Source: Variovorax sp. HW608 (GTDB lineage: Bacteria > Pseudomonadota > Gammaproteobacteria > Burkholderiales > Burkholderiaceae_C). Taken from it: DNA of 64,000 bases. The notes under the pieces were generated by a model. The model ran no database searches. It was not told the DNA's origin and was given only the letters and a program-made list of their open reading frames with translations. This document shows, one piece after another, positions 30,124 through 39,124 of this stretch. The stretch covers positions 1 to 64,000 of the forward strand of contig NZ_LT607803.1 in the NCBI RefSeq assembly GCF_900090195.1, written 5' to 3'. The position numbers were made by a program, and so were the translations under genes. Each line of letters starts with the position of its first letter. Positions within the stretch are counted from its first letter, which is position 1.

Positions 30124-30891
30124 TCAGTGTCTGTCGAAGCAGCAGCCGGCGTAGTAGGGCTTGTCGCCGCCTTCGACGAAGGGCACCTCGATCGGCTTGC
30201 CCTCGTTGCGCCAGGCGTCGCGGCGCACGTAGCCCGCCGCGGTGAGATCGGCGAAGATCCGGTCGTGGTGCTCGATGCGGTAGGGGCACACCGCCACGCC
30301 GATGCTGTTGAGCGTGTACATGGTCTTCTCGGGATGCACCGCAGCCGTGTTGATGATGATGCGCTTCGGCTTCACCGGCAGCTCGGCCAGCAGCTCGGAG
30401 AGGTGCTGCGGCAGGTATTGCAGGCAGCCGGAGGCATAGAGGATGTCGCAGCCGCTCGCGTCGTGGAAATCGGTGGTGAAGGCTAGCTGGCCGGCGACTT
30501 GGCGCTGCGCCGCGACCTCGGCGCCGGCCTTGATCACGCCGGGCACGTCGCAAACCGTCCAGTGCAGGTCCGGCGGGTAGTTGAGCACGCGCCGGAACGC
30601 GTAGTACTTGATGCCGATGTGGCCGCCCAGGTCGAACACGGTGCGCAAACCGCTGTCCAGCGAGCGACCGAGCCAGAAGAGAGCCGGGTAGTCGTAGAAG
30701 GCGATCTGGTGGCTGTAGAGGTTCGCGGCTTCAGGCGTGTCGTAGCCCACCGCCTTGCCGGCCGGCGCATGGGCCTCGGCATCCGCGAAGCTCTCGAAAG
30801 AACCCATGAACAGGTTCTCGTCCCGGTTCTCGAGGAATTTGCGGCGGTAGCCGGATTCGCGAACCGAGGAAGGCAGGAGGCTGGAAAGCAT
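30124..30891 (-). CDS. Putative SAM-dependent methyltransferase, TIGR04325 family
   Basis: The 255-residue protein has a class I methyltransferase core with a SAM-binding glycine motif (TVFDLGGHIGIKYY) and an acidic residue at the end of the second strand (TVCDVPGV). Members of the TIGR04325 family usually sit in O-antigen or capsule clusters and probably methylate a sugar or related precursor. Here the gene is alone, between creB and copZ, without glycan genes nearby. The start at 30891 (MLSSLLPSS) is acceptable; no strong ribosome site helps decide. Confidence 0.75.
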   Translation of the reverse strand: MLSSLLPSSVRESGYRRKFLENRDENLFMGSFESFADAEAHAPAGKAVGYDTPEAANLYSHQIAFYDYPALFWLGRSLDSGLRTVFDLGGHIGIKYYAFRRVLNYPPDLHWTVCDVPGVIKAGAEVAAQRQVAGQLAFTTDFHDASGCDILYASGCLQYLPQHLSELLAELPVKPKRIIINTAAVHPEKTMYTLNSIGVAVCPYRIEHHDRIFADLTAAGYVRRDAWRNEGKPIEVPFVEGGDKPYYAGCCFDRH

Positions 30892-31006
30892 GGCACCTCG
30901 TTGATGTCAGCAGAGACGACACATTTTGCACGTTGAAACATAAAGTATTCAACTGCTACGAGGCCTTCCGATGCTTCCGGGCCCTCCAGAAACGGAAATG
31001 CTGTTG

Positions 31007-31201
31007 TTATTGCGCTTTATAGCCGGCGTTTTCGATGGCCACGATGATGTCCGCGCGCGGGTGTTCGCTGACGACGTCGACATGACCCGTTTCCAGGTCG
31101 ACCGTGACCTGTGCCTTGGGATCGATGGTCTGTACCGCGTTCTGCACCAGATTGGCGCAATGCCCGCAGCTCATGCCGGTGACCTGGAATTTCTGGCTCA
31201 T
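31007..31201 (-). CDS. copZ: CopZ-like heavy-metal-associated protein
   Basis: This 64-residue soluble metal-binding domain has the Cu(I)-binding loop GMSCGHC at residues 9-15 and the usual ferredoxin-like alternation, ending ENAGYKAQ. Such proteins pass copper to P-type ATPases or regulators. The ATG at 31201 is preceded by aaggag, so the longer in-frame start at 31261 is rejected. No copper ATPase gene is nearby. Its upstream region adjoins the second origin-like block. Confidence 0.9.
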   Translation of the reverse strand: MSQKFQVTGMSCGHCANLVQNAVQTIDPKAQVTVDLETGHVDVVSEHPRADIIVAIENAGYKAQ

Positions 31202-31312
31202 TGGAGTGGCTCCTTTTCCGACTGGATGACGACAAGCCCCGAGTTTGAACCTTCTCGCCATGGCAATGTCCAGCGCGGGGGCGCGGCGTGCGGAAAAAAG
31301 CGGCTGTTCCTA

Positions 31313-31542
31313 CTCTTCTTCTATTTCTCTTATTCTGATTAGTAGTAGTAGATAAGGGTCGCGCGCGACTGTGGACATATCGATTTTTCTGTTGCGCGAC
31401 AGGGACTTGCAGTTTCCCGTTCACTGTGTGCAGCCGCGCTTTCGCGGCGTTCGCCGAACTCGAACAACTCCGGAAAGGGCGATCGGCCTGTGGATAACCC
31501 ATCGCTTGTGCCGCAACTGTCCCCAGGGTTGTGCTTTGACAG
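31313..31542 (-). other. Second oriC-like sequence, inverted copy of the dnaA-dnaN origin
   Basis: Read on the minus strand this block aligns without gaps to 1673-1902. Hand-counted identity is 163 of 230 positions. Landmarks keep identical offsets: the CTGTCAAAGCACAAC start (31542-31528), a perfect DnaA box (TGTGGATAA on plus, 31489-31497), GCGCGGCTGC (31439-31430), a second box (TGTGGACAT, 31370-31378) and CCCTTATC followed by CTA repeats. It has four TAG trios (31340-31351) and an AT-rich flank (about 31313-31339). The 440-bp gap 31202-31641 holds this block, the copZ upstream region and the promoter side of the next two-component system; no gene is seen. Confidence 0.85.
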
Positions 31543-31641
31543 ACCCGAGGGATTCCGTGTAGAGGGTGCGAAATCGGTCGCGGCGCGCCCCGTGCATGCT
31601 GTACAAACACAAACCCTTACTTTTCTCTCCATGTCCGAGCT

Positions 31642-32331
31642 ATGCGAATCCTCCTGGTTGAAGACGACGCCGTGTTGCGCACCGTGATGCTGCGCAGCCT
31701 GGGTGATGCGGGGCACCGCGTCGATGTAGCGGCGAGCGTGGAAGAAGCGGAGCACCTCTGGCGGGTGCAGACCTTCGACGCCGTGCTGCTCGATCTGAAT
31801 CTGCCGGCCACGCCGAGCCCGACCAGCGGCCTGGCCAGCGGCTTGACGGCATTGCGGCATGCGCGCCAGCGCGGCGATCGCACGCCGGTCCTGATACTGA
31901 CCGCCCGGGACCGCACCGAGGAGCGCATCGCCGGCCTGGATGCGGGCGCCGACGACTACCTCGGCAAGCCTTTCGATCTCGCGGAGGTGGAGGCGCGTCT
32001 TCGCGCGCTGGTGCGTCGCGCCCAGGGCACGGAGGACATCTCCACCCTCGGACGCCTGCGGCTCGACCGTCGCGCGCGGCGCTTCGGCATCGGCAATGTG
32101 CCGCTCGATCTGCCGGCGCGCGAGTTCGAGGTGCTGTGGGAGCTGATGAGCCCGCCGGGCCGCACCATCAGCAAGCGCGAGCTGTCGGACAAGCTCTCGA
32201 GCTTCGACGACTCCCTGGGCGACAACGCGCTCGAAGCCTTCATCTCGCGCCTGCGCAAGAAGCTGGTCGGTAGCGGCGCGGCGATCCGGACCTTGCGCGG
32301 CATCGGCTATCTGCTGGAAGCCGAAGTGTGA
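31642..32331 (+). CDS. OmpR-family response regulator (TctD/QseB type)
   Basis: The 229-residue regulator has a receiver domain (MRILLVEDDAVLRTVMLRSL, phospho-acceptor in DAVLLDLNLP, conserved ILTARD and YLGKPFD) and a winged-helix DNA-binding domain ending in IRTLRGIGYLLEAEV. It overlaps the kinase gene by 4 bp, forming a two-component pair. Its promoter must lie inside or beside the origin-like block ending at 31542, so DnaA binding could influence its expression; this is inference. The target genes are unknown. Confidence 0.88.
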   Translation: MRILLVEDDAVLRTVMLRSLGDAGHRVDVAASVEEAEHLWRVQTFDAVLLDLNLPATPSPTSGLASGLTALRHARQRGDRTPVLILTARDRTEERIAGLDAGADDYLGKPFDLAEVEARLRALVRRAQGTEDISTLGRLRLDRRARRFGIGNVPLDLPAREFEVLWELMSPPGRTISKRELSDKLSSFDDSLGDNALEAFISRLRKKLVGSGAAIRTLRGIGYLLEAEV

Positions 32332-33698
32332 GCGTGACGCCGCCGCGCAGGTCGGGCGCGCCGTCGCTGACCACGCGCGTGCTGCGCGGCGTGCTGCTGC
32401 CGCTGGCGCTGACCTGGTTTCTCGGCACGGCGGTGGCGCTGTATCTCGCGAGCTATTTCACGCGCCAGGCTTTCGACCGCGCGTTGCTCGACGATGCCTA
32501 TGCGATATCGGCCAATGTGCGAACAGGGCAGCACGGCATCGAGTTGCAGCTGTCGCCGCGCGAAGTCACGAACATGCTCTTCGACCAGGACGAGCAGGTG
32601 TACTTCGCGGTGCTGCGGCCCGATGGATCGCTGCTGGCCGGCAATCCGGGATTGCTGGCGCCGCTGCCGGACGAAGGCGCGCGGCATCGTTTCTCGGAAG
32701 TGATCTACGACGGCCGGCCGTTGCGGGCGGTGGTGATGAATCATGACGAGCCCGATGCCTACAGCGTGGTGGTGGCGCAAACGACCTCAGCGCGCAGCGT
32801 GCTGATCGAAAGGCTGCTGATCTATTCGATCGCGCCGCAGATCGTGTTGCTGGGATTGCTTGCGACCTGGCTGCTGCGCCACATCCGGCGCGAGCTTCGT
32901 CCGCTCGGTGAATTGCGCCAGACGCTGGAGAAGCGCAATGCGAGCGACCTGAAGCCGGTGCCGGTCGCAAGAAGCTCGCGCGAGCTGGAGCAGTTGGGCG
33001 ACACGCTCAATGCCCTGCTCGAAAGGCTGGCGCAGAGTGCGTCGGCGCAGCGCGAGTTCGCCGGCAACGTGGCGCATGAACTGCGCACGCCGCTCGCCGG
33101 CATCCGTGCGCTCGCGGACTATGGCCTCGCGCAGCAAAAACCGGCCGTGTGGCGCGAGCAGCTGGAGCAGATCGCGACCAGCCAGGCGCGTGCCAGCCAT
33201 CTGGTGGACCAGCTGCTGGCGCTGGCGCTGGCCAACGAGAGGCGCACGGGTTTGCAGCAGCAGGCGGTGCGTCTGGACGAGCTGATCCGGCAGGCGGTGC
33301 TGCGCCATCTGGCCCGCGCCGACGCCAAGGGCGTGGATCTGGGCGCGAAGGGCATCGACGAACCGGTCACGGTGCAGGCAAGCATGGCGCTGGTCGAGGG
33401 CACGCTCGACAACCTGATCGACAACGCGCTGCGTTACGGCGGACACACGATCACCATCGAACTCGATGGCAGGACCATGAGCGTGATCGACGATGGCCCC
33501 GGCATCCCCGATGCGGCCCAGCGCGACCTGATGCAGCGGTGGACGCAGGGGCCCGAGGGCCAGAAGCTCGGCGAAGGCGCCGGGCTCGGCCTGGCGATCG
33601 TGGCGCGCTACGCGAAGCTGCTCGATGCGGAGCTCAGCTTCGCGAAGGCTTCGGAGGAAGGCGGGCTGCGCGTCAGCCTGGCTTTCGGGCCGGACTGA
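32328..33698 (+). CDS. Sensor histidine kinase (TctE/QseC type)
   Basis: The 456-residue kinase starts with a GTG inside the regulator's stop region. It has an N-terminal membrane helix (about 20-45), a periplasmic sensor of the 2CSK_N kind (FTRQAFDRALLDDAYAIS), a second helix (about 165-185), the phospho-His box FAGNVAHELRTPLAGIRA, and ATPase boxes NLIDNALRYGG, DDGPGIP and GEGAGLGLAIV. In relatives such as TctE the ligand is a tricarboxylate, but no tctCBA genes are here, so the signal is unknown. Confidence 0.88.
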   Translation: MSVTPPRRSGAPSLTTRVLRGVLLPLALTWFLGTAVALYLASYFTRQAFDRALLDDAYAISANVRTGQHGIELQLSPREVTNMLFDQDEQVYFAVLRPDGSLLAGNPGLLAPLPDEGARHRFSEVIYDGRPLRAVVMNHDEPDAYSVVVAQTTSARSVLIERLLIYSIAPQIVLLGLLATWLLRHIRRELRPLGELRQTLEKRNASDLKPVPVARSSRELEQLGDTLNALLERLAQSASAQREFAGNVAHELRTPLAGIRALADYGLAQQKPAVWREQLEQIATSQARASHLVDQLLALALANERRTGLQQQAVRLDELIRQAVLRHLARADAKGVDLGAKGIDEPVTVQASMALVEGTLDNLIDNALRYGGHTITIELDGRTMSVIDDGPGIPDAAQRDLMQRWTQGPEGQKLGEGAGLGLAIVARYAKLLDAELSFAKASEEGGLRVSLAFGPD

Positions 33699-33730
33699 CG
33701 CGATGCGCCTGCGCCCCTGGGTGCGGCCTG

Positions 33731-34834
33731 TCAGGCCAGCGCCGGATAGTCGATATAGCCCGCTTCGCCGCCGCCGTAGAAGGTCTTGTTGTCCCACGCA
33801 TTGAGTGGCGCGTTCTCGCGCAGGCGGCGCACGAGGTCGGGGTTCGAGATGAAGGGCTTGCCGAAGGCGACGAGGTCGTCGCCTTCCTTCAGTGCCTCTT
33901 CGGCGAGCGGCTTGTCGTAGCCGTTGTTCACCATCCATGCGCCCTTGCCTCCGGCTTGGGCGTAGGCGGCCTTCAGCGCTTCGTAGTCGAAAGGCCGGTC
34001 GGCGATTTCGCGCGGGCCGCCGGTCGCGCCCTCGATGACGTGGATGTAGGCGAGGTTCAGCGTCGCGAGCTGGCGGATCAGGTAGTCGAAGAGCGGTTGC
34101 GGGTTGTCGTCGTAGACGTCGTTGGCGGGCGTGACGGGCGACAGGCGGATGCCGACCTTGCCGCCGCCCACCGCATCGACCACGGCGCGCGTCACTTCGA
34201 GCAGAAGGCGTGCGCGGTTCTCGATGCTGCCGCCGTAGTCGTCGGTGCGCTTGTTGCTGCCGTTCTTGAGGAACTGGTCGAGCAGATAGCCGTTCGCGCC
34301 GTGGATCTCGACGCCGTCGAAACCGGCGGTCTCGACCGCGTTGCGCGCGGCGACCGCGTAGCCGTGCACGATGCCGGGTAGTTCGGCGGCTTCGAGCGCG
34401 CGCGGCTCGGAGGTTTCGGTGAAGGTCGGGACGCCGTTCTTGATCAGCACGGTCTTGGTCTTCGCCGCGATCGCCGAAGGCGCGACCGGCTTGCCGCCCT
34501 CGGGCTGGAGCTCGGTGTGCGAGACGCGGCCGACGTGCCAGAGCTGCACCACGATCTTGCCGCCCTTGGCGTGCACCGCGTGGGTCACGCGCTTCCATGC
34601 GTCGAGCTGTTCGGTGCCATAGAGGCCCGGAACGTCCGCGTAGCCCTGGCCCTGGTGGCTGATCGCGGTGGCTTCGGTGATCAGCAGGCCCGCGCTCGCG
34701 CGCTGCGCGTAGTAGGTCGCGGTGATGGCCTGCGGAATGGCGTTGGGCGAGCGGTTGCGCGTGAGCGGCGCCATGACGACGCGGTTGCGCAGATGCAGGT
34801 CGCCGACCTGGATGGGATCGAAGAGGGAGGACAT
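33731..34834 (-). CDS. nemA: Alkene reductase, Old Yellow Enzyme family (NemA-like)
   Basis: This FMN-dependent NAD(P)H enzyme reduces activated C=C bonds, N-ethylmaleimide or nitro compounds. The 367-residue product starts MSSLFDPIQVGDLHLRNRVVMAPLTR and has the classical segments: VQLWHVGR, FDGVEIHGANGYLLDQFL with the substrate-binding His/Asn pair, and DYGGSIENRARLLLEV. The ATG at 34834 is the family start; upstream ATGs are rejected. It is cytosolic. It is not linked to a TetR/LysR regulator here; a GST gene lies upstream on the same strand, which hints at electrophile detoxification. Confidence 0.92.
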   Translation of the reverse strand: MSSLFDPIQVGDLHLRNRVVMAPLTRNRSPNAIPQAITATYYAQRASAGLLITEATAISHQGQGYADVPGLYGTEQLDAWKRVTHAVHAKGGKIVVQLWHVGRVSHTELQPEGGKPVAPSAIAAKTKTVLIKNGVPTFTETSEPRALEAAELPGIVHGYAVAARNAVETAGFDGVEIHGANGYLLDQFLKNGSNKRTDDYGGSIENRARLLLEVTRAVVDAVGGGKVGIRLSPVTPANDVYDDNPQPLFDYLIRQLATLNLAYIHVIEGATGGPREIADRPFDYEALKAAYAQAGGKGAWMVNNGYDKPLAEEALKEGDDLVAFGKPFISNPDLVRRLRENAPLNAWDNKTFYGGGEAGYIDYPALA

Positions 34835-34980
34835 GTTCACGTTGCTTGTTGTTGAGAACGAGGCAAGGGTAAACCCGAAGCGCATCCCCCGCTGTCACGG
34901 GGTTGTCCGTTTGCTGGTAGGCGGGCCCGCTGCCGGCTCGCGGCCGAGGCCACGCAGCGATGGAACGCCCGCCCCGGCGC

Positions 34981-35589
34981 TTACTTGACGAGGCCTTCCA
35001 GCTTCATCGCTTCCTGTACGGCGGGACGCGCAGCGATGCGGGCGTGCCACGCGGCGACGTTCGGGAAGCCGGAAAGCTCGATGCCCATCGGCTTGGCCCA
35101 GTTGGTGACGGTGAACAGGTAGCCGTCGGCAACCGTGAAGTGGTCGCCCATCAGGAAGGCCTTGCCCTCGAACTGGCCATTGAGCCATTCGTAGCGCGAC
35201 TGGAGCTTGGCCTTGAAGACCGCCTTGGCCTCTTCCGGCATGCTGGGGTTGAAAAGCGGCGAGAAGGTCTTGTGGATCTCGGTGCCGATGAAGGTCAGCC
35301 ACTCCTGCAGGCGGTAGCGCGGCAGGGTGCCGTTGGCGGGCGCGAGATTCTTGTTGGGCGCGAGGTCGGCGATGTACTGCACGATCGCCGGGCCTTCGCG
35401 AAGGCGCGTGCCGTCGTCGAGCTCGAGCATCGGCACGTAGCCAAGCGGGTTGATGCCGTAGTAGTCGGTGCCGTCCTGGAGCTTGTGGCTCTTGGTGCTG
35501 GCGAGTACCGGTTCGAAGGCGAGCCCGGCTTCGCGCAGCGCGATGTGGGGGGACAGCGAGCAGGCGCCCGGCGAGTAATACAACTTCAT
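34981..35589 (-). CDS. gstA: Glutathione S-transferase, beta class
   Basis: The 202-residue enzyme has a thioredoxin-like N-terminal domain beginning MKLYYSPGACSLSPHIAL, with the beta-class active-site Cys at position 10. It also has the cis-Pro loop GYVPMLELDDG with the glutathione-binding EGPAIVQYIADL segment, and a helical C-terminal domain with the capping-box aspartate region (MGDHFTVADGYLF). It conjugates or reduces electrophiles and peroxides with glutathione. It is on the same strand as the ene-reductase 146 bp downstream, but that gap makes a shared operon uncertain. Confidence 0.92.
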   Translation of the reverse strand: MKLYYSPGACSLSPHIALREAGLAFEPVLASTKSHKLQDGTDYYGINPLGYVPMLELDDGTRLREGPAIVQYIADLAPNKNLAPANGTLPRYRLQEWLTFIGTEIHKTFSPLFNPSMPEEAKAVFKAKLQSRYEWLNGQFEGKAFLMGDHFTVADGYLFTVTNWAKPMGIELSGFPNVAAWHARIAARPAVQEAMKLEGLVK

Positions 35590-35735
35590 GCAAAAACCTC
35601 CAAGGGAATATCGATAGGTGTTTTTCGGAAGGGGAGGACGATGCTAGCGGGTTCGGGCGGACCGCGTTTTTTGTCCTGAGGGGGCCTCGCGAGGCGGCGA
35701 TGGCAGCATGGCGTGAGCATCCACTAACTAAACGA

Positions 35736-35756
35736 TTGCTATCAAATAGATAGCAA
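35736..35756. repeat. GCTATC-N5-GATAGC inverted repeat, copy B
   Basis: TTGCTATC (35736-35743) and GATAGCAA (35749-35756) form perfect 8-bp arms around aaata. The core matches copy A at 24736-24752 with a different loop. It lies in the 269-bp divergent gap between gstA and mnmG, which contains no other clear feature. It may be a dispersed element or a shared regulator site. Confidence 0.6.
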
Positions 35757-35858
35757 CAGTTCAAGCACTGGCTTTGTCCCCAAAGCGGCGAGTGACGCTG
35801 CCGGCGATTAAAATCATGGCCCCCTTTGCGCAGCGCACGCGGCAGTGCGCCCACTCTC

Positions 35859-37805
35859 ATGCTGTATCCCGAAGAATTCGATGTGATCGTTGTCGGCGGA
35901 GGCCATGCCGGCACCGAAGCGGCGCTCGCATCCGCCCGGATGGGCGCCCGCACGCTCCTTTTGACCCACAACATCGAGACGCTGGGGCAGATGAGCTGCA
36001 ATCCGTCGATCGGCGGCATCGGCAAGGGCCATCTGGTCAAGGAAGTCGATGCGCTGGGTGGCGCGATGGCGATCGCGACGGACGAGGCCGGGATCCAGTT
36101 CCGGGTGCTGAATTCGAGCAAAGGTCCGGCGGTGCGTGCGACGCGCGCGCAAGCCGACCGCGTACTCTACAAGGCCGCGATCCGGCGCCGGCTGGAGAAC
36201 CAGCCGAATCTCTCGCTTTTCCAGCAGGCCGTGGACGACCTCATGATCGAGGGCGATCGCGTCATCGGCGCCGTGACGCAGGTTGGGATCGCTTTCCGCG
36301 CCCGCACCGTCGTGCTGACCGCGGGGACCTTCCTCGACGGCCGCATCCATGTGGGGCTGGACAACTACCAGGCCGGCCGGGCGGGCGATCCGCCCGCGGT
36401 GAGCCTGTCGGCACGTCTCAAGGAACTCAAGCTGCCGCAAGGGCGGCTCAAGACCGGCACGCCGCCGCGTCTCGATGGCCGCACCATCGATTTCTCGAAG
36501 TGCACCGAGCAGCCGGGCGACGGCATGCCGGGTGGGGCAGGGCCGATGCCGGTCTTCAGCTTCATGGGTCGCGCGGACATGCATCCGCAGCAGATGCCGT
36601 GCTGGATCACGAACACCAATGCACGCACGCACGAGATCATCCGCTCCGGCTTCGATCGCAGCCCGATGTTCACCGGCAAGATCGACGGTGTCGGTCCGCG
36701 CTACTGCCCGAGCGTGGAAGACAAGATCAATCGCTTCGCGGACAAGGAAAGCCACCAGATCTTCCTCGAGCCCGAGGGGCTGACCACCAACGAGTACTAC
36801 CCGAACGGGATCTCGACCAGCCTGCCGTTCGACATCCAGTTCAAGCTGGTGCGTTCGATGGCCGGGTTGGAGAACGCCCACATCCTGCGTCCAGGCTACG
36901 CGATCGAGTACGACTATTTCGACCCCCGCGAGCTCAAGAGCAACTTCGAGACGCGCGCCATCCGGGGTTTGTTCTTCGCCGGGCAGATCAACGGCACGAC
37001 CGGCTACGAAGAGGCCGCGGCTCAGGGGCTGTTCGCCGGCATCAACGCGGCGCTCCAGTGCAGGGGAGAGGCGCCTTGGCTGCCCCGGCGTGACGAGGCC
37101 TACCTGGGCGTGCTGGTCGACGACTTGATCACCAAGGGCGTGACCGAGCCGTACCGGATGTTCACGAGCCGGGCCGAATTCCGGCTCCAGCTTCGCGAAG
37201 ACAACGCCGACATGCGGCTGACCGAGGTCGGCCGCAAGCTCGGGCTGGTGGACGATGCCCGCTGGGACGCTTTCTCGCGCAAACGCGACCTTGTTTCACG
37301 TGAAACAGAGCGGCTGCGTTCGATCTGGGTGAATCCGCGCAATCTGGCGGCCGCCGAATCCGAACGGGTGCTGGGTAAGGCGATCGATCACGAATACAAC
37401 CTCGGCGATCTGCTGCGGCGCCCCAATGTGAGCTACGAATCGCTCATGTCGCTGGACGGCGGCAAGTACCGCTCGGACGAAACGCTCGGCGAGACGGAAA
37501 TCGAGCAGATCGAAATCGCCGCCAAGTATTCCGGCTACATCGACCGCCAGCACGACGAAGTGGAGCGCGCCGCACACTTCGAGAGCCTCAAGCTGCCGGA
37601 CGATCTGGATTACAGCCAGGTCAAGGCGCTGAGCATCGAAGTCCGGCAAAAGCTGGCGAAGCACCGCCCCGAGACCTTGGGCATGGCATCGCGCATCTCC
37701 GGCGTGACGCCGGCGGCGATCTCGCTGCTGATGATCCATCTTCGCAAGGGTGGACACCGGGCACTCCTGCGCGAAGCAGCAGCCGAAGCGCAGTCCGACG
37801 AATGA
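35859..37805 (+). CDS. mnmG: tRNA uridine-5-carboxymethylaminomethyl modification enzyme MnmG
   Basis: With MnmE, this FAD enzyme makes the cmnm5U34 modification in tRNA wobble positions. The 648-residue protein starts [22 protein letters not shown] (FAD dinucleotide motif) and has the MnmG signatures [25 protein letters not shown] and [18 protein letters not shown]. The C-terminal helical domain recruits MnmE. The ATG at 35859 is chosen because the in-frame ATG at 35826 adds an unconserved stretch. A perfect parS site is embedded in the coding sequence. It overlaps rsmG by 4 bp. Confidence 0.97.
   Translation: MLYPEEFDVIVVGGGHAGTEAALASARMGARTLLLTHNIETLGQMSCNPSIGGIGKGHLVKEVDALGGAMAIATDEAGIQFRVLNSSKGPAVRATRAQADRVLYKAAIRRRLENQPNLSLFQQAVDDLMIEGDRVIGAVTQVGIAFRARTVVLTAGTFLDGRIHVGLDNYQAGRAGDPPAVSLSARLKELKLPQGRLKTGTPPRLDGRTIDFSKCTEQPGDGMPGGAGPMPVFSFMGRADMHPQQMPCWITNTNARTHEIIRSGFDRSPMFTGKIDGVGPRYCPSVEDKINRFADKESHQIFLEPEGLTTNEYYPNGISTSLPFDIQFKLVRSMAGLENAHILRPGYAIEYDYFDPRELKSNFETRAIRGLFFAGQINGTTGYEEAAAQGLFAGINAALQCRGEAPWLPRRDEAYLGVLVDDLITKGVTEPYRMFTSRAEFRLQLREDNADMRLTEVGRKLGLVDDARWDAFSRKRDLVSRETERLRSIWVNPRNLAAAESERVLGKAIDHEYNLGDLLRRPNVSYESLMSLDGGKYRSDETLGETEIEQIEIAAKYSGYIDRQHDEVERAAHFESLKLPDDLDYSQVKALSIEVRQKLAKHRPETLGMASRISGVTPAAISLLMIHLRKGGHRALLREAAAEAQSDE
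37292..37307. promoter_or_regulatory. parS: parS site 1, inside mnmG
   Basis: TGTTTCACGTGAAACA is a perfect 16-bp palindrome identical to the consensus chromosomal parS bound by ParB. It sits in mnmG codons for VSRETE, 3.3 kb before parB. ParB loads here and spreads, and ParA then segregates the origin region. Confidence 0.95.
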
Positions 37806-38440
37806 GCCAGAAGGAACAGCTGCGCCGGGGCGCCGAGGCACTCGGCATCGCGCTCGGCGGCGAACAGGCGGAACGGCTCCTGGCGTACGGAGACCTCATC
37901 CTTAAATGGAACAAGGTCTACAACCTGACCGCGCTCCGGGATCCAGCGGCCGTCCTGACCCATCATTTGCTCGACAGTCTGGCCGCCGTCGGTCCTCTCC
38001 AGCGCCAGCGGGGTGGGGCGGCCAAGCTGCTTGACGTGGGCGCGGGCGCCGGATTGCCCGGCGTCGTGATCGCGATTCTTCGGGGCGACGTCCAGGTCAC
38101 CTGCGTGGACGCGGTCGCGAAGAAGGCGGCCTTCGTCCAGCAAGTGGCGTCGGAATTGGCGTTGCGAAACCTGCACGGGCTGCATGCCCGGGTCGAGGCG
38201 CTGACCGGCAGTTACGACGTCATCAGCTCACGCGCCTTTTCGTCCTTGCCTGATTTCGTGCTCGGATCCGTTCATCTTCTGGCGCCGGACGGCGTCTGGA
38301 TGGCGATGAAGGGCAAGGTGCCGAACGACGAAATCGCCCAGCTTCCGCCCCAGGCCGAGGTGTTTCACGTGGAACAACTGCTCGTTCCGGGGCTGGATGC
38401 CGAGCGCTGCATCGTCTGGATGCGAAAACCTGCCGGTTGA
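37802..38440 (+). CDS. rsmG: 16S rRNA m7G527 methyltransferase RsmG
   Basis: RsmG methylates N7 of G527 in 16S rRNA; loss gives low-level streptomycin resistance in other bacteria. The 212-residue protein has the N-terminal helical cap ([22 protein letters not shown]) and SAM motif [17 protein letters not shown], followed by [15 protein letters not shown]. The start overlaps the mnmG stop (ATGA), the conserved arrangement. A one-mismatch parS lies near its 3' end. Confidence 0.97.
   Translation: MSQKEQLRRGAEALGIALGGEQAERLLAYGDLILKWNKVYNLTALRDPAAVLTHHLLDSLAAVGPLQRQRGGAAKLLDVGAGAGLPGVVIAILRGDVQVTCVDAVAKKAAFVQQVASELALRNLHGLHARVEALTGSYDVISSRAFSSLPDFVLGSVHLLAPDGVWMAMKGKVPNDEIAQLPPQAEVFHVEQLLVPGLDAERCIVWMRKPAG
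38361..38376. promoter_or_regulatory. parS: parS site 2, inside rsmG
   Basis: TGTTTCACGTGGAACA differs from the parS consensus at one position. It lies 1.07 kb from the first site and 0.75 kb before parA, inside rsmG codons for VFHVEQ. Paired parS sites near parAB are common in proteobacteria. Confidence 0.88.
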
Positions 38441-38499
38441 GCGGTCGGCTCCGCGCCGACCTCGCTTAGACTCGGCGCATCCCTTTTTGAGCCATTCGC

Positions 38500-39114
38500 A
38501 TGTTCGGCATCGCTGATTACGGCGCGTTCGTCGCAGCCATCATCCTTTTTCTCGCGATTCCCGGACCGGGCAACCTGGCGCTGATCACTTCGACCAGCAA
38601 AGGTGGCATCCGCGGCGGCATGGCGGCGACTTTCGGCCTGATTTCAGGGGATCAGGTGCTCATGTGGGCCGCTGTCGCGGGCGTTGCGACCTTGCTCGCT
38701 GCCTATCCGACCGCCTTCCACCTCGTCCAGTGGCTCGGCGCGGTCTATCTTGCGTGGCTCGGCTTCAAGATGCTGCGTACCAAGCCCGGCGCTGCGCCGA
38801 TCCTCAATATCCGTCCCCGCCAGTACTTCCAGCAGGCGGTGACGATCACGCTGTTGAATCCGAAGGCGATCGTCTTCTACATGGCATTTTTCCCGCTCTT
38901 CGTCGATCCGGCACGCCATCAGGGCCTCACGACCTTCGCGGTCATGGCGATGACCATCGCCTTCCTGACCTTCCTCTACGGCCTCACCGCCACGCTGCTG
39001 ACCCACTTCCTGGCCGAAAGAGTCCGCGCCAACCCGCGTGCGACGGTCTGGCTCAACAAGATCGCCGGCGTGTTCCTGATCGGTTTCGGCGTCCGGCTCG
39101 CGATCTCGAGGTAA
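38500..39114 (+). CDS. LysE/RhtB family amino-acid exporter
   Basis: This 204-residue inner-membrane exporter has about six helices, with the family signature LAIPGPGNLALITSTSKGG near the N terminus and LNPKAIVFYMAFFPLFVD in the middle. It probably exports an amino acid or homoserine-lactone-like compound; the substrate cannot be read from sequence. It lies between rsmG and parA (59 bp and 10 bp gaps), interrupting the usual rsmG-parA adjacency. Confidence 0.9.
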   Translation: MFGIADYGAFVAAIILFLAIPGPGNLALITSTSKGGIRGGMAATFGLISGDQVLMWAAVAGVATLLAAYPTAFHLVQWLGAVYLAWLGFKMLRTKPGAAPILNIRPRQYFQQAVTITLLNPKAIVFYMAFFPLFVDPARHQGLTTFAVMAMTIAFLTFLYGLTATLLTHFLAERVRANPRATVWLNKIAGVFLIGFGVRLAISR

Positions 39115-39124
39115 GCCGCGCGTC

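Noticed and set aside
31017..31610. 197-residue minus-strand ORF across the second origin copy
   Set aside because: Same reason; it also overlaps copZ in another frame.
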